Shown here: positions 42,633 through 51,041 of the stretch, piece by piece
Layout of the letters: every line of letters begins with the position of its first letter
Numbering within the stretch: the stretch's first letter is position 1
Assembly (NCBI RefSeq): GCF_000195595.1
Contig: NZ_GL882573.1
Coordinates: forward strand, 62,001-126,000
DNA: 64,000 nucleotides
Direction of reading: 5' to 3'
From: Actinomyces sp. oral taxon 170 str. F0386
GTDB lineage: Bacteria; Actinomycetota; Actinomycetes; Actinomycetales; Actinomycetaceae
Position numbers and translations under genes: made by a program
The notes under the pieces: model-generated
Databases searched by the model: none
The model's input: the letters and a program-made list of their open reading frames with translations, nothing else
What the model was told of the DNA's origin: nothing

Positions 42633-43496
42633 ATGGCCAACGCCTCCGCCCCCACCATCACTCTCAACAACGGCGTCGATATCCCCCAGATCGGTTTCGG
42701 CGTCTTCCTGACGCCGCCGGAGGAGACCGAGCGGGTCGTGCTCGAGGCCTTCGAGGTCGGCTACCGCCACGTCGACACCGCCCAGGCCTACCGTAACGAG
42801 GAGGGCGTGGGAGCCGCCGTCGCCGCCTGCGGGCTGCCCCGCGAGGACGTCTTCGTGACCACCAAGGTGTGGTTCTCCAACGCCGGGGACGAGCGCGCCG
42901 CTCGCTCCATCGACGGCTCCCTGCGCCGCCTGGGCATCGACTACATCGACCTGTTGCTGGTCCACCAGCCCTTCGGCGACTACTACGGCACCTACCGCGC
43001 CATGGAGAAGGCCCTGGCCGCCGGCAAGGTCCGCGCCATCGGCGTCTCCAACTTCTTCCCCGACCGGTTCGTGGACCTGGCGCAGCACGTCGAGGTGCCT
43101 CCGGCCGTCAACCAGATGGAGACCCACGTCTTCAACCAGCAGGCCGACAACCGCGCCTGGTACACCAAGTACGGCACCGCCCTGGAGTCCTGGGGCCCGC
43201 TGGCCCAGGGCCGCAACAACATCTTCACCCATCCGGTGCTCACCGGAGTCGGCGAGAAGTACGGCAAGTCCGCCGCCCAGGTGGCGCTGCGCTACCTCAT
43301 CCAGCTGGGCATCATCGTCATTCCCAAGACGGTCCACCGTGAGCGCATGGTCTCCAACCTCGACGTCACCGACTTCCAGCTCGACGACGCCGACATGCGG
43401 ACCATCGCCGCCCTCGATGAGGGACAGGGCGTCGTCAACCACTACGACCCCGCCTTCCAGGAGCGCCTCGCCTCCTTCACGGTCGAGGAGGACTGA
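42633..43496 (+). CDS. Aldo/keto reductase
   Basis: 287 aa NADPH-dependent (beta/alpha)8 enzyme. The catalytic tetrad is intact: D48 and Y53 (HVDTAQAY), K78 (TTKVW) and H111 (LLVHQP). The cofactor site shows IGVSNFFPDRF and IPKTVHRERM near the C-terminus. It is close to the 2,5-diketo-gluconate reductase-like group. The ATG at 42633 has GAAGGAGA 4 bases upstream; a longer frame would run across the repeat at 42471-42523. Stands alone between two intergenic repeats. Confidence 0.93.
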   Translation: MANASAPTITLNNGVDIPQIGFGVFLTPPEETERVVLEAFEVGYRHVDTAQAYRNEEGVGAAVAACGLPREDVFVTTKVWFSNAGDERAARSIDGSLRRLGIDYIDLLLVHQPFGDYYGTYRAMEKALAAGKVRAIGVSNFFPDRFVDLAQHVEVPPAVNQMETHVFNQQADNRAWYTKYGTALESWGPLAQGRNNIFTHPVLTGVGEKYGKSAAQVALRYLIQLGIIVIPKTVHRERMVSNLDVTDFQLDDADMRTIAALDEGQGVVNHYDPAFQERLASFTVEED

Positions 43497-43570
43497 GCCT
43501 TTCGGCCTTCTGCGACTGCCTCCGGTTACCGGCGGGAGACATTCGACGCGGCCGGGTGCAGCTTGAGCCG

Positions 43571-43636
43571 GCCGGGGACGTTCGACGTCGTCGGGGACAA
43601 GACCCTGTACCAGTACGCGCCGGACGTCCCCGCCGG
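43571..43636. repeat. GGGGAC-family inverted repeat
   Basis: Arms GCCGGGGACGT (43571-43581) and ACGTCCCCGCCGG (43624-43636) with TCGACGTCGTCGGGGAC inside the left half and a GTACGCG segment inside the right. A further partial copy (GGGAGACATTCGACGCGG) precedes it at 43534-43551. Located between the convergent reductase and BCCT transporter genes, where it could act as a bidirectional terminator. Confidence 0.6.
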
Positions 43637-43650
43637 GGGAGGAGCACGAG

Positions 43651-45897
43651 TCAGAGCCGCCGGGAGAACCGGGACTCGGTCTTTTCGGAGGTGCGCACGT
43701 ACTCCAGCCAGCGCTCGTAGTGGTCGAGTACGTCGTGGGCCACCTGGTCGGAGTTCCAGTCGACGACGTCGTAGCCCTGGCCGCCGCTGTGGGGGCGCAC
43801 CTCGAGGCGCACCGTGAGGTCGTCGGCCTCGTGGACGGCGAACCCGTAGGCGGGCACGGGCGTGACCACCATGCGCACCACATAGCGGAAGGAGTCGATG
43901 GAGCTGGACTGCTCCTCCCCGACCTCGCTGGCCGGCTCGGAGGAGACGACCAGGCTGGCCCGCCCCAGGAAGGTGCGCTCGTCGTCGGGGTCCTGCGCCT
44001 CGGGCCCCTCGACGAAGACCTCGGCGGAGACGTTCTCCTTGCGCAGCTCGGTGGCCACCGCCTCCAGGGCCGGCACGATGCGCCGCTCCATGGCGTGGCC
44101 GGCCTCGTCGGGTGACACGGAGTTGAGGGTGTGCGTCAGGCGCTCGCGCCACGGCGTCTGCTCCAGGCCCGCGGCCGACCCGTTGAAACCGAGGGCGCGG
44201 TTGCGGTTGGCCAGGGACAGGGCCTGGTTGTAGGTGTCCTCGGTGCTCAGGGAACGCCACAGCGTGTACATGATGAGGATGAGCACCCCGGAGAAGGGCA
44301 GTGCCATGACGATCGTGGCCTGCTGGAGGATCGGGATGCCGCCGGCCACGAGCATCGCGATGGTGAGGACCCCGGTCAGGGCGGCCCAGAAGATCCGCAG
44401 CCAGGGGGCGGCGTCCTGGCGCGCCGAGCGGATGCGGCTGGAGAGGTTGGCCATGACCAGGGCCCCGGAGTCGGCACTGGTGACGTAGAAGAGGATGCCG
44501 ATGAACAGGGCCAGGGCGATGAGGAGCTTCTGACCCGGCAGGTGCTCGAGCATCCAGTACAGGCCCTGCTCGGGCTGGTTCAGGGTGAGGTCGCGGAACT
44601 CGCCGTTGCCGCGGATGACCAGATCGAGGGCGTGGTTGCCGAAGATCGCCACCCACATGAGGATGTAGCAGAAGGGCAGCAGGAGGCTGCCGAGCACGAA
44701 CTGACGGATGGTGCGCCCGCGCGAGATGCGGGCCAGGAACATACCCACGAAGGCCGCCCAGGCGATCCACCAGGCCCAGAAGAACAGGGTCCAGGCGTTG
44801 AGCCACTCATCGGGCCGGTTGTAGGCGTAGGTCTCCAGCGTCAGCAGCGGGAAGCGGGTGAAGAAGTCGCCGATGGAGCCCACGAGCGCGTCGATGAGGA
44901 AGGCGGCGTCACCGGTGATGAGCACCCACAGGGCCAGGCCGATGGCCAGCAGCACGTTGATGGTGGACAGGACGCGCACGCCGCGGTCGACCCCGGAGAC
45001 GGCCGAGACGGTCGCCATGATGACGGCCAGGGCGGTCAGGCCGATCTGGGTGGGGAAGCCCTGCGGCAGCCCGAACAGGATATTGAGGGCCACGTTCAGC
45101 TGAACGACGCCGACGCCCAGTGAGGCCGCGATGCCGAAGACCCCACCGACCAGGGCAGCGGCGTCGACGATGTCGCCGATGACGCCCTCGGTGTGCCGAC
45201 CCAGCAGCGGGCGCAGGGTGGAACGCAGGGTGAGCGTGTCACGGCGTCGGTAGGCGAAGTAGGCCATGGACAGACCCACCAGCGCGTACAGCCCCCAGCC
45301 GGAGATGCCGTAGTGGAACAGAGACAGGACGATTGCGTCGCGGGCGGCCTGGATGGTCTGGCCCTCACCGGTGGGCGGGTGCATGTACTGGTCGACCGGC
45401 TCGGCGACGGCGAAGAACAGGATCTCGGTGCCGATGCCGGCGGCGAAGAGCATGGCCGTCCAGGCGAAGGTCGAGAAGTCCGGCGTCGAGTTGTCCGGGC
45501 CCAGACGGATCCGTCCGAACCGGGAGAAGGCCAGCGCCAGGATGAAGATGAGCGCGGTGGTGATGAGGAGGATGTAGAAGGAGCCGAACCACCGGCTCGT
45601 CCAGGTCACGGCCGCCTCGAAGGTGCTTTTGACGATGTTCGGGGCAACGATCGCGGCCAGGGCGACGACGGTGATGATGGTGGCCGACACGAAGAAGACC
45701 ACCGGGTTGAAGGACTGCGTGTCGGCCGGCTTGCCGAGCGGGGCCTCGGACTGGGGCTCGCCCGGTGTCCCGGGCGGCGAGGTGTGGTCGGGGGGCTCGG
45801 GAACTCGCTCCGAGGGCCCGTCTGCTGTGGACTCGCTCTGCTCGCTCGTTTCGGGTGACCGGCTCACCGACCTGCTCCGTTCTTCATGGGGACTCAT
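43651..45897 (-). CDS. BCCT-family betaine/choline transporter
   Basis: 748 aa, 12 helices after a Pro/Ser/Glu-rich cytoplasmic N-terminus of about 60 residues. FAAGIGTEILFFAVAEPVDQ in the early helices and the signature FFWAWWIAWAAFVGMFLARI (about residues 366-385) with the Trp-rich substrate box are diagnostic for the betaine-carnitine-choline family. A long C-terminal cytoplasmic domain of about 170 residues, as in BetT-type proton-driven choline transporters, may sense osmotic conditions. Substrate choice between choline and betaine cannot be made by eye. Two direct repeats (GGAGTGCTG on the plus strand, 45898-45906 and 45913-45921) lie immediately before the start. Confidence 0.92.
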   Translation of the reverse strand: MSPHEERSRSVSRSPETSEQSESTADGPSERVPEPPDHTSPPGTPGEPQSEAPLGKPADTQSFNPVVFFVSATIITVVALAAIVAPNIVKSTFEAAVTWTSRWFGSFYILLITTALIFILALAFSRFGRIRLGPDNSTPDFSTFAWTAMLFAAGIGTEILFFAVAEPVDQYMHPPTGEGQTIQAARDAIVLSLFHYGISGWGLYALVGLSMAYFAYRRRDTLTLRSTLRPLLGRHTEGVIGDIVDAAALVGGVFGIAASLGVGVVQLNVALNILFGLPQGFPTQIGLTALAVIMATVSAVSGVDRGVRVLSTINVLLAIGLALWVLITGDAAFLIDALVGSIGDFFTRFPLLTLETYAYNRPDEWLNAWTLFFWAWWIAWAAFVGMFLARISRGRTIRQFVLGSLLLPFCYILMWVAIFGNHALDLVIRGNGEFRDLTLNQPEQGLYWMLEHLPGQKLLIALALFIGILFYVTSADSGALVMANLSSRIRSARQDAAPWLRIFWAALTGVLTIAMLVAGGIPILQQATIVMALPFSGVLILIMYTLWRSLSTEDTYNQALSLANRNRALGFNGSAAGLEQTPWRERLTHTLNSVSPDEAGHAMERRIVPALEAVATELRKENVSAEVFVEGPEAQDPDDERTFLGRASLVVSSEPASEVGEEQSSSIDSFRYVVRMVVTPVPAYGFAVHEADDLTVRLEVRPHSGGQGYDVVDWNSDQVAHDVLDHYERWLEYVRTSEKTESRFSRRL

Positions 45898-46025
45898 GGA
45901 GTGCTGTGCTTTGGAGTGCTGGGGGCTGGGGACATGTGGGACAACCGCCAGGATGCCGGGAACAAGATATCGGGGTACCGGCGGGGTCAGGGTACCGGTC
46001 CGGGCCCGGGCTTCGTGTGGAGCCT

Positions 46026-46050
46026 ATAACGGAGACGAGGCGCCCGTTAT
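46026..46050. promoter_or_regulatory. Small inverted repeat between the BCCT gene and tadA
   Basis: ATAACGG (46026-46032) / CCGTTAT (46044-46050), a perfect 7-bp inverted repeat with an 11-base spacer in the divergent gap. It could be a regulator site for either gene. Confidence 0.3.
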
Positions 46051-46133
46051 GTCTTTCCTCCGATGTCGGGGCGGCGTGGAGGAGCGGTGGCGGCGCCGTC
46101 GGGCCGCCCTTCCGGTCTGACATCCTTGGAGCT

Positions 46134-46607
46134 GTGACGTCTCCGCCTTCCGCTCATCCGACCATCGATGCCGCTATGGCTCGCGCCCTGGAGCTGGCCC
46201 GTGCGGCGGGCGAGTCGGGGGAGGTCCCGGTGGGCGCCGTCGTCCTCTCGCCGGAGGGAACCGTCCTGGCCGAGGCCGCCAACGCCCGCGAGGCCCAGCA
46301 CGACCCGACGGCGCACGCCGAGATCCGCGCCCTGCGCGCCGCCGGTGCCGCCCTGGGCGATTCCCACCTGGACGGCTGCACCCTCGTGGTCACCCTCGAG
46401 CCGTGCACCATGTGCGCCGGCGCCATCGTCCTGGCCCGCGTGGCCCGGTTGGTGCTGGGGGCGTGGGAGCCGAGGACCGGCGCCTGCGGCTCGGTGCGCG
46501 ACGTCGTGCGCGACGCCCGCGCCAACCACCAGGTCGAGGTGCGCGCCGGCCTGCGCGCCCGGGAGTCCCAGGACCTTCTGACCGCCTTCTTCTCCGGCCG
46601 TCGCTGA
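46134..46607 (+). CDS. tadA: tRNA adenosine(34) deaminase
   Basis: 157 aa from the GTG at 46134. It makes inosine at the wobble position of tRNA-Arg(ACG). The zinc site is complete: H61 and catalytic E63 in TAHAEIRAL, C91 and C94 in EPCTMCAGAI. The C-terminal DLLTAFFSGRR ends as in other TadA proteins. A CATCCT box lies 7 bases before the start; longer in-frame starts exist but extend past the family N-terminus. Followed by the tRNA-Ser gene. Confidence 0.94.
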   Translation: MTSPPSAHPTIDAAMARALELARAAGESGEVPVGAVVLSPEGTVLAEAANAREAQHDPTAHAEIRALRAAGAALGDSHLDGCTLVVTLEPCTMCAGAIVLARVARLVLGAWEPRTGACGSVRDVVRDARANHQVEVRAGLRARESQDLLTAFFSGRR

Positions 46608-46647
46608 GTCCCGACGTCGGCCGTGACTGATACCGCAGGACACCGCG

Positions 46648-46677
46648 TTGGGGGGTGGGGCGCCGTCCGTGTAACCT
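46648..46677 (+). promoter_or_regulatory. Promoter of tRNA-Ser
   Basis: TTGGGG (46648-46653), 18-base spacer, TAACCT (46672-46677), placing the transcription start a few bases before the mature tRNA. Confidence 0.5.
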
Positions 46678-46686
46678 CGTGGGCGA

Positions 46687-46775
46687 GGTAGCGTGTCCGA
46701 GCGGCCGAAGGTGCAGATCTCGAAAGTCTGTGTGGTTCATAGCCACCCTGGGTTCGAATCCCAGCGCTACCGCCA
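46687..46775 (+). tRNA. tRNA-Ser (anticodon CGA)
   Basis: Acceptor arms GGTAGCG (46687-46693) and CGCTACC (46765-46771), discriminator G and an encoded CCA (46773-46775). The anticodon loop CTCGAAA gives CGA, reading UCG. The long extra arm (TGTGGTTCATAGCCA) is the class II feature of serine tRNAs, and GGTTCGAATCC is the T-arm. Confidence 0.97.
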
Positions 46776-46781
46776 CAACGG

Positions 46782-46823
46782 GAGGGCCCGCCGAAGCAGC
46801 CGCGAGCTGCGCGGCGGGCCCTC
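46782..46823 (+). terminator. Terminator after tRNA-Ser
   Basis: Perfect 12-bp stem GAGGGCCCGCCG (46782-46793) / CGGCGGGCCCTC (46812-46823), starting 7 bases after the tRNA. Confidence 0.7.
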
Positions 46824-46989
46824 GCCGTCCCAGCCTCGCCTGCCGGATGAGGCTGATCCTGCGGCGCTCCGGCCGCGCCACTCCGGGCAGCGCTGTGCAA
46901 ACCTCCTGCAAGCCCGGATGTGCCGGGACCTGCATGTCCGTCAACCGCGCTGAAAGCACTTGGTCCCCCATTTGTCCGACGTCGGGCTC

Positions 46990-46995
46990 TACCCT
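46990..46995 (+). promoter_or_regulatory. Leaderless-type -10 box before the NTF2-like gene
   Basis: TACCCT, then TGACTC, then the ATG at 47002. Confidence 0.55.
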
Positions 46996-47001
46996 TGACT
47001 C

Positions 47002-47475
47002 ATGAGCCGCCGTCCCCACCGTCCCCACGAATCCCGAACCCTCTCCCGCACCCGTACTCAGGCCCGTCCCCATCCTCATGCCTCCGAGACCGCTCCCCAT
47101 GCGGCCACCGACCTCTACTCGCTCCTGTGCGACGCCATGGTCGCCGGTGACACGAAGGCGATCGACGCCCTGCTCACCGACGACTGCGTCCTGACCCACA
47201 TGACCGGCTACCCCCAGCCCAAGATCGAGTGGCTCGGGGACATCGCCACCGGCGCCATGTGCTACCACGCCCACGAGGTGGTCTCCGTCCAGGCGGACAC
47301 GATCGCCGGCTTCCCGGTGGTGCGCGGACGCACCCGCACCACGGCCACCCTGTGGGGCGGGCGCGGCACCTGGAACCTCCAGCTCGTCGGATACGTCGTG
47401 CCCGACGCCGACCCCGACACCGAGCACAACACCACCGGCTTCCGCTTCAGCCGCCTGGACGCCTCCACGTGGTGA
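47002..47475 (+). CDS. NTF2-like (SnoaL/DUF4440-type) protein
   Basis: 157 aa. A basic, Arg/His-rich N-terminus of about 35 residues precedes a cone-shaped NTF2-fold domain: DLYSLLCDAMVAGDTKAIDALL, then LTDDCVLTHMTGYPQPKIEWLGD, and strands PVVRGRTRTTATLWG and WNLQLVGYVV. Family members range from small isomerases to binding proteins; the residues visible do not decide. Leaderless start at 47002. Convergent with hrpB. Confidence 0.75.
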   Translation: MSRRPHRPHESRTLSRTRTQARPHPHASETAPHAATDLYSLLCDAMVAGDTKAIDALLTDDCVLTHMTGYPQPKIEWLGDIATGAMCYHAHEVVSVQADTIAGFPVVRGRTRTTATLWGGRGTWNLQLVGYVVPDADPDTEHNTTGFRFSRLDASTW

Positions 47476-47506
47476 GTCGTCGCTGAGCCGGTTGTCCTGA
47501 GAACGT

Positions 47507-47525
47507 CTGAGCCGGCCGGGCTCAG
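47507..47525. terminator. Hairpin between convergent genes
   Basis: CTGAGCC-GGCCG-GGCTCAG, 7-bp stem, between the NTF2-like gene and hrpB stops. May serve either direction. Confidence 0.45.
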
Positions 47526-47630
47526 CCGGAGCCCCGGGGGCCTCCTCGGGCCTCTTGGCAGTACCGGCCCGCTGCGGCGCTTGCCGCCCACCGTCCCCGG
47601 ACGGCGCCCGGGTGAGCTTCGCTCTCTGGC

Positions 47631-50489
47631 CTACCGACGGCGCCCGGTCCCCCTCGTGGCGGGCGCGTTCCACGGATCCTCCGGCCAGGCGTGCTTGGGG
47701 TAGCGGCCCCGCATCTCGGCACGCACCTGCGGGTAGCCCTGCTCCCAGAAGGAGGCCAGGTCGTCCGTGACCGCCACCGGCCGGCGCGCCGGTGAGAGCA
47801 GATGCAGCAGCACCGCCACCCGGCCCTCAACAATTCGTGGCGTGGCCGCCCACCCGAAGCACTCCTGGACCCGCACCGCCAGCACCGGCCGACCCGCCCG
47901 CCCGGCGTCGGCCGAGACCGCTGAGCCCGGAGCCCCGGCCGTGCCGCCGACCATCGCGGTGTAGTCCACCGGCACCTGTGAGCCGGAGGGAACCTCAAGG
48001 CGCTCGGGCACCAGCTCGTCCAGGCGCGCCGCTTGCGGCCACGGCAGCAGCGCCCGCAGCGCCTGGGCCACGTCCAGCCGCTCCAGGCTGAAACGCCGGC
48101 TCCCCGAGCCCGACGACGCCGACCCACCTGACCCACCTGGGCCGCCGGACTGCCCGGCCAGACTCGTCACCGCCGGTGCCAGCCACTCCTCGGCCCGCTC
48201 TGCCAGGGCCGCATCGCTCATATCCGGCCAGGGCTCGCCCAGGTGCTCATGCAGTAGGGCCAGGCGGGCGCGCAGGCCGAGCGCCTCCCCATCCCACGGC
48301 AGCACCGCCAGGCCGGCATCGGCACCCTCAGCGCGCACCCGTGCGACGACGGCGCCCGCCACCTCCGTCGGACCCGGCGGCGGTCCCGGGGAGGTGGTGA
48401 GCGTGATGGCCCCCAAACGGCGCCGGCGCTCAGTGCGCAGCCGCCCACCCTCCCAGACGGTGCGCTCCTCCTCGGCCAGCCAGGCCCCGGCCAGCTCCAG
48501 GGCCATCTGCTCATCGAGGGGCGCCGCGGCCCGGACGAGCGCGTCCCCGCGCCCGCTGGTCAGGTCCACACCGGCCACCGCCAGCCACTCGGACTCCGCC
48601 AGCGCCGAGCCCGCCGACAGGCGCAGCCCGGTCCCGGCGACGCTCGCGTAGTGCGCCTCCTTGCCCGCCTGGGGAGCCGGTCCCCGACGTCGCGCGATCC
48701 ACTGCGGCTGCGCCGTTCCGGCCACCAACGCGACCGCCGACTCCAGGTCGCCCGACTGGGCAGCGTCACTGACCCCGGACCTGGGAGACCCTCCGCTGAC
48801 ACCGTCGGGCCGGCCCGTTGCCGGCAACCCTGACACCCCCATCGCACCCGGCACCTGAGGGCCGGCGTTCATGGAGGCCGGATCCTCGGGGTGCTCCGAC
48901 TGCTCGGAGACGGCGCGCCGGCAGGCCTGCTCCAGCCGGCGCGCCTCCGCCTTCCACGCCCCCGACCCGGCCCCGCCGCCCCGGACCTGTCGGGCCAGGG
49001 CCGTCAGGTCCCCGCCGGGTGCTCGCAGGTCGGCGGTCAGCAGCGCCGTCGCTCTGGCCGCCCGTCGCGCCCCCAGGACCGGTGCTGTCACCACCAGAGC
49101 CCGGGCCTCGCGCACGCCCGCCGGCAGCCCGGCCACCGCCCGGCCCAGAGGCGTCACGCCATTGCTTCCGGCCAGCCCCAGGCGCTCCAGCGTCTCCCGA
49201 GCGGCCGCCATCGCCGCTGCCGGCGGCTCATCCACCCAGGCCAGCCCCGCGCCGTCGGGCACACCCCACACGGCCAATTCCAGGGCCGCACCGGTGAGGT
49301 CGGCCGAGAGGATCTCCGGGGTCGGAGCCAGCGGTGAGCGTGCCCAGTCCGTCGGCGAGCAGCAGCGATAGACGACGCCGGGACCCTCGCGCCCCGCACG
49401 CCCGGCCCGCTGCACCCCGGCCGCCCGCGAGACCCCCACCGTCACCAGGCCACTCATGGAGCGGGCCACGTCCAGGCGCGGCTCGCGCGCCAGCGTGGAG
49501 TCCACCACCACCCGTACCCCGGGGACCGTCAACGAGGACTCGGCCACGTTCGTGGCCACCACGACGCGCCGCCGCCCCGCCGGGCTCGGGGACAGGGCCT
49601 CGTCCTGGGCGTTCGCGGGCAGACGGCCGTGCAGCGGAAGGATGTCCACGTTCCCGGGCGCGCTGGCGCGCAGGCGGGAGACGACGTCGTCGACCTCGCG
49701 GGCCCCGGGCAGGAAGACCAGGACGTCTCCGGAGTGCTCGGCCAGGGCCCGCTCCACGGTGGCGGCGACGTGAGCGAGGAACTCCCGCAGCACCCCGCGC
49801 GGCCCCAGGCGACCGGTGCGCCCCGGCGGTGCCCACACCTCTTCCAGGGGGTGAAGTCGGCCGGGTACCTCCACCAGCGGGGCGGCGCCGCCCGACGAGC
49901 CGCCCAGGATGCGGCGCAGGCGGTCGGCGTCGAGCGTGGCGGACATGGCCACGAGGGTGAGGTCCTCGCGCAGAGCGGCGCGCGCGTCCGCCAGGAGGGT
50001 CAGGAGCAGGTCGCTCTCCAAGGAGCGCTCGTGGACCTCGTCGAGGATGACGGCGTCGACGCCGCTCAGCTCCGGGTCCCGCTGGAGGCGGCGCAGGAGG
50101 AGCCCGGCGGTGACGACCTCGATCCGCGTGTCCGGGCCGGCGCGCCGCTCCCCGCGCACCGCGTATCCGACGGTGCCGCCGACCTCCTCTCCCAGGAGGT
50201 CGGCTAGGCGGTGGGCGGCCGCGCGGGCGGCGATGCGCCGCGGCTGGGTGACGACGACGCGGCCTGGTCCGCGCTCCGGGGCGCCGGCCAGGACGTCGGC
50301 CAGGAGTGGTGGGACGAGCGTCGTCTTACCGGTGCCGGGCGGGGCGGTGAGGACCAGGCAGGGGCCGGCGTCGTCGGAACCGGATGGGGCAGGGGAAAGG
50401 CGCTCGCGCAGCTCGGGCAGCACCTCGACCACCGGTAGGTCCGGGGGAGAGGTGAGCAGGGCCCTGATGGGGACGGTCGGTCGAGCCAT
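47631..50489 (-). CDS. hrpB: ATP-dependent RNA helicase HrpB
   Basis: 952 aa DEAH-type superfamily 2 helicase. Motif I TAPPGTGKTT (about residues 48-57), motif II DEVHERS, motif III SATLD, motif VI QRAGRAGREGPGVVYR, then the helicase-associated domain and the HrpB C-terminal region that starts around HAPRs WRLDVAQALRALLPW-like sequence (FSLERLDVAQALRALLPW) and includes VPSGSQVPVDYT. Role in RNA metabolism is poorly known. The ATG at 50489 has GAGAAT 6 bases upstream; an in-frame ATG at 50528 would begin inside the palindrome at 50490-50549. Confidence 0.9.
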   Translation of the reverse strand: MARPTVPIRALLTSPPDLPVVEVLPELRERLSPAPSGSDDAGPCLVLTAPPGTGKTTLVPPLLADVLAGAPERGPGRVVVTQPRRIAARAAAHRLADLLGEEVGGTVGYAVRGERRAGPDTRIEVVTAGLLLRRLQRDPELSGVDAVILDEVHERSLESDLLLTLLADARAALREDLTLVAMSATLDADRLRRILGGSSGGAAPLVEVPGRLHPLEEVWAPPGRTGRLGPRGVLREFLAHVAATVERALAEHSGDVLVFLPGAREVDDVVSRLRASAPGNVDILPLHGRLPANAQDEALSPSPAGRRRVVVATNVAESSLTVPGVRVVVDSTLAREPRLDVARSMSGLVTVGVSRAAGVQRAGRAGREGPGVVYRCCSPTDWARSPLAPTPEILSADLTGAALELAVWGVPDGAGLAWVDEPPAAAMAAARETLERLGLAGSNGVTPLGRAVAGLPAGVREARALVVTAPVLGARRAARATALLTADLRAPGGDLTALARQVRGGGAGSGAWKAEARRLEQACRRAVSEQSEHPEDPASMNAGPQVPGAMGVSGLPATGRPDGVSGGSPRSGVSDAAQSGDLESAVALVAGTAQPQWIARRRGPAPQAGKEAHYASVAGTGLRLSAGSALAESEWLAVAGVDLTSGRGDALVRAAAPLDEQMALELAGAWLAEEERTVWEGGRLRTERRRRLGAITLTTSPGPPPGPTEVAGAVVARVRAEGADAGLAVLPWDGEALGLRARLALLHEHLGEPWPDMSDAALAERAEEWLAPAVTSLAGQSGGPGGSGGSASSGSGSRRFSLERLDVAQALRALLPWPQAARLDELVPERLEVPSGSQVPVDYTAMVGGTAGAPGSAVSADAGRAGRPVLAVRVQECFGWAATPRIVEGRVAVLLHLLSPARRPVAVTDDLASFWEQGYPQVRAEMRGRYPKHAWPEDPWNAPATRGTGRRR

Positions 50490-50549
50490 ACCGACATTCT
50501 CTTCATAGGTTGCGCGGAGCCGCGTCATCTGTGAGGAAAATGCCGGTGA
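50490..50549. repeat. 60-bp palindromic element, copy 1 (degenerate)
   Basis: Same order of blocks as 51596-51655: ACCGACAT...CTTCAT, centre GCGCGGAGCCGCGTCA, then GAGGAAAATGCCGGTGAG. It overlaps the immediate upstream region of hrpB. The outer arms have drifted compared with copy 2. Confidence 0.7.
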
Positions 50550-50593
50550 GTGTGGGGCGGGCATCAACGGCCTGGATGTTTCGAGTGAAGCAC

Positions 50594-50637
50594 GCTTGAC
50601 ACGATGAGTTCTGTCAAGCACACTAGACATGTCAAGC
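50594..50637. promoter_or_regulatory. Three 8-base GCTTGACA sites, likely XRE operator
   Basis: GCTTGACA (50594-50601) and TGTCAAGC (50612-50619) form a perfect inverted pair with a 10-base spacer, and a second TGTCAAGC follows 18 bases further on (50630-50637). The first includes a -35-like TTGACA, with CACACT (50619-50624) 17 bases later. Binding here by the XRE protein would control the module. Confidence 0.55.
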
Positions 50638-50678
50638 AAACATGACACCCACTCTTGGGGTGAGTGGGTATTCAAGGG

Positions 50679-50816
50679 ATGATCGCCATGCTCTCCGCCG
50701 GACCACTTCTGCTGGTCGTGCACCTCATGGGCACCGCCATGATCGGCGTCTCCGTCGTCGGTGTCGCGTGGCTGTCCCCGCGACTGCGTGCCGCCCGGAA
50801 CTCGGCTGCGGCATGA
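50679..50816 (+). CDS. 45-aa hydrophobic peptide
   Basis: Short gene upstream of the XRE regulator. The product MIAMLSAGPLLLVVHLMGTA continues hydrophobic to about residue 30 and ends in a basic Arg/Ala tail, so it is a single-helix membrane peptide. An internal ATG at 50688 has AAGGG at good spacing and may be the true start. The overlap of its stop region with the next leader suggests it is part of the peptide-XRE-membrane protein unit. No family recognised; toxin-like or accessory peptide are possibilities. Confidence 0.5.
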   Translation: MIAMLSAGPLLLVVHLMGTAMIGVSVVGVAWLSPRLRAARNSAAA

Positions 50817-50852
50817 GCCGGTTGTCACGCCGCGCCCCGGGCGGTGAGGGCT

Positions 50853-51041
50853 ATGGATAACGACGTGCGCAGCCTGCGCGAGGCCCGCGGTCTCACCCAG
50901 GCCCAGCTCGGAGCCGCCCTGGGCGTCTCCAGGCAGAGCATCAACTCCATCGAGAAGGGCAAGTACGACCCCTCCCTTCCCCTGGCCATCGCTATCGCCC
51001 GCTACTTCGAGACCGCCGTTGAGGAGATCTTTCATGTCTGA
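50853..51041 (+). CDS. XRE-family helix-turn-helix regulator
   Basis: 62 aa, a single Cro/CI-type domain: VRSLREARGLTQAQLGAALG, then the recognition helix VSRQSINSIEKGKYDPSLPLA, ending YFETAVEEIFHV. This minimal YozG-like form typically pairs with a small membrane protein encoded next to it. GAGGG is just before the ATG. Its stop overlaps the start of the membrane protein gene by 8 bases, so the two are coupled. Probable autoregulator acting at the GCTTGACA sites. Confidence 0.88.
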   Translation: MDNDVRSLREARGLTQAQLGAALGVSRQSINSIEKGKYDPSLPLAIAIARYFETAVEEIFHV

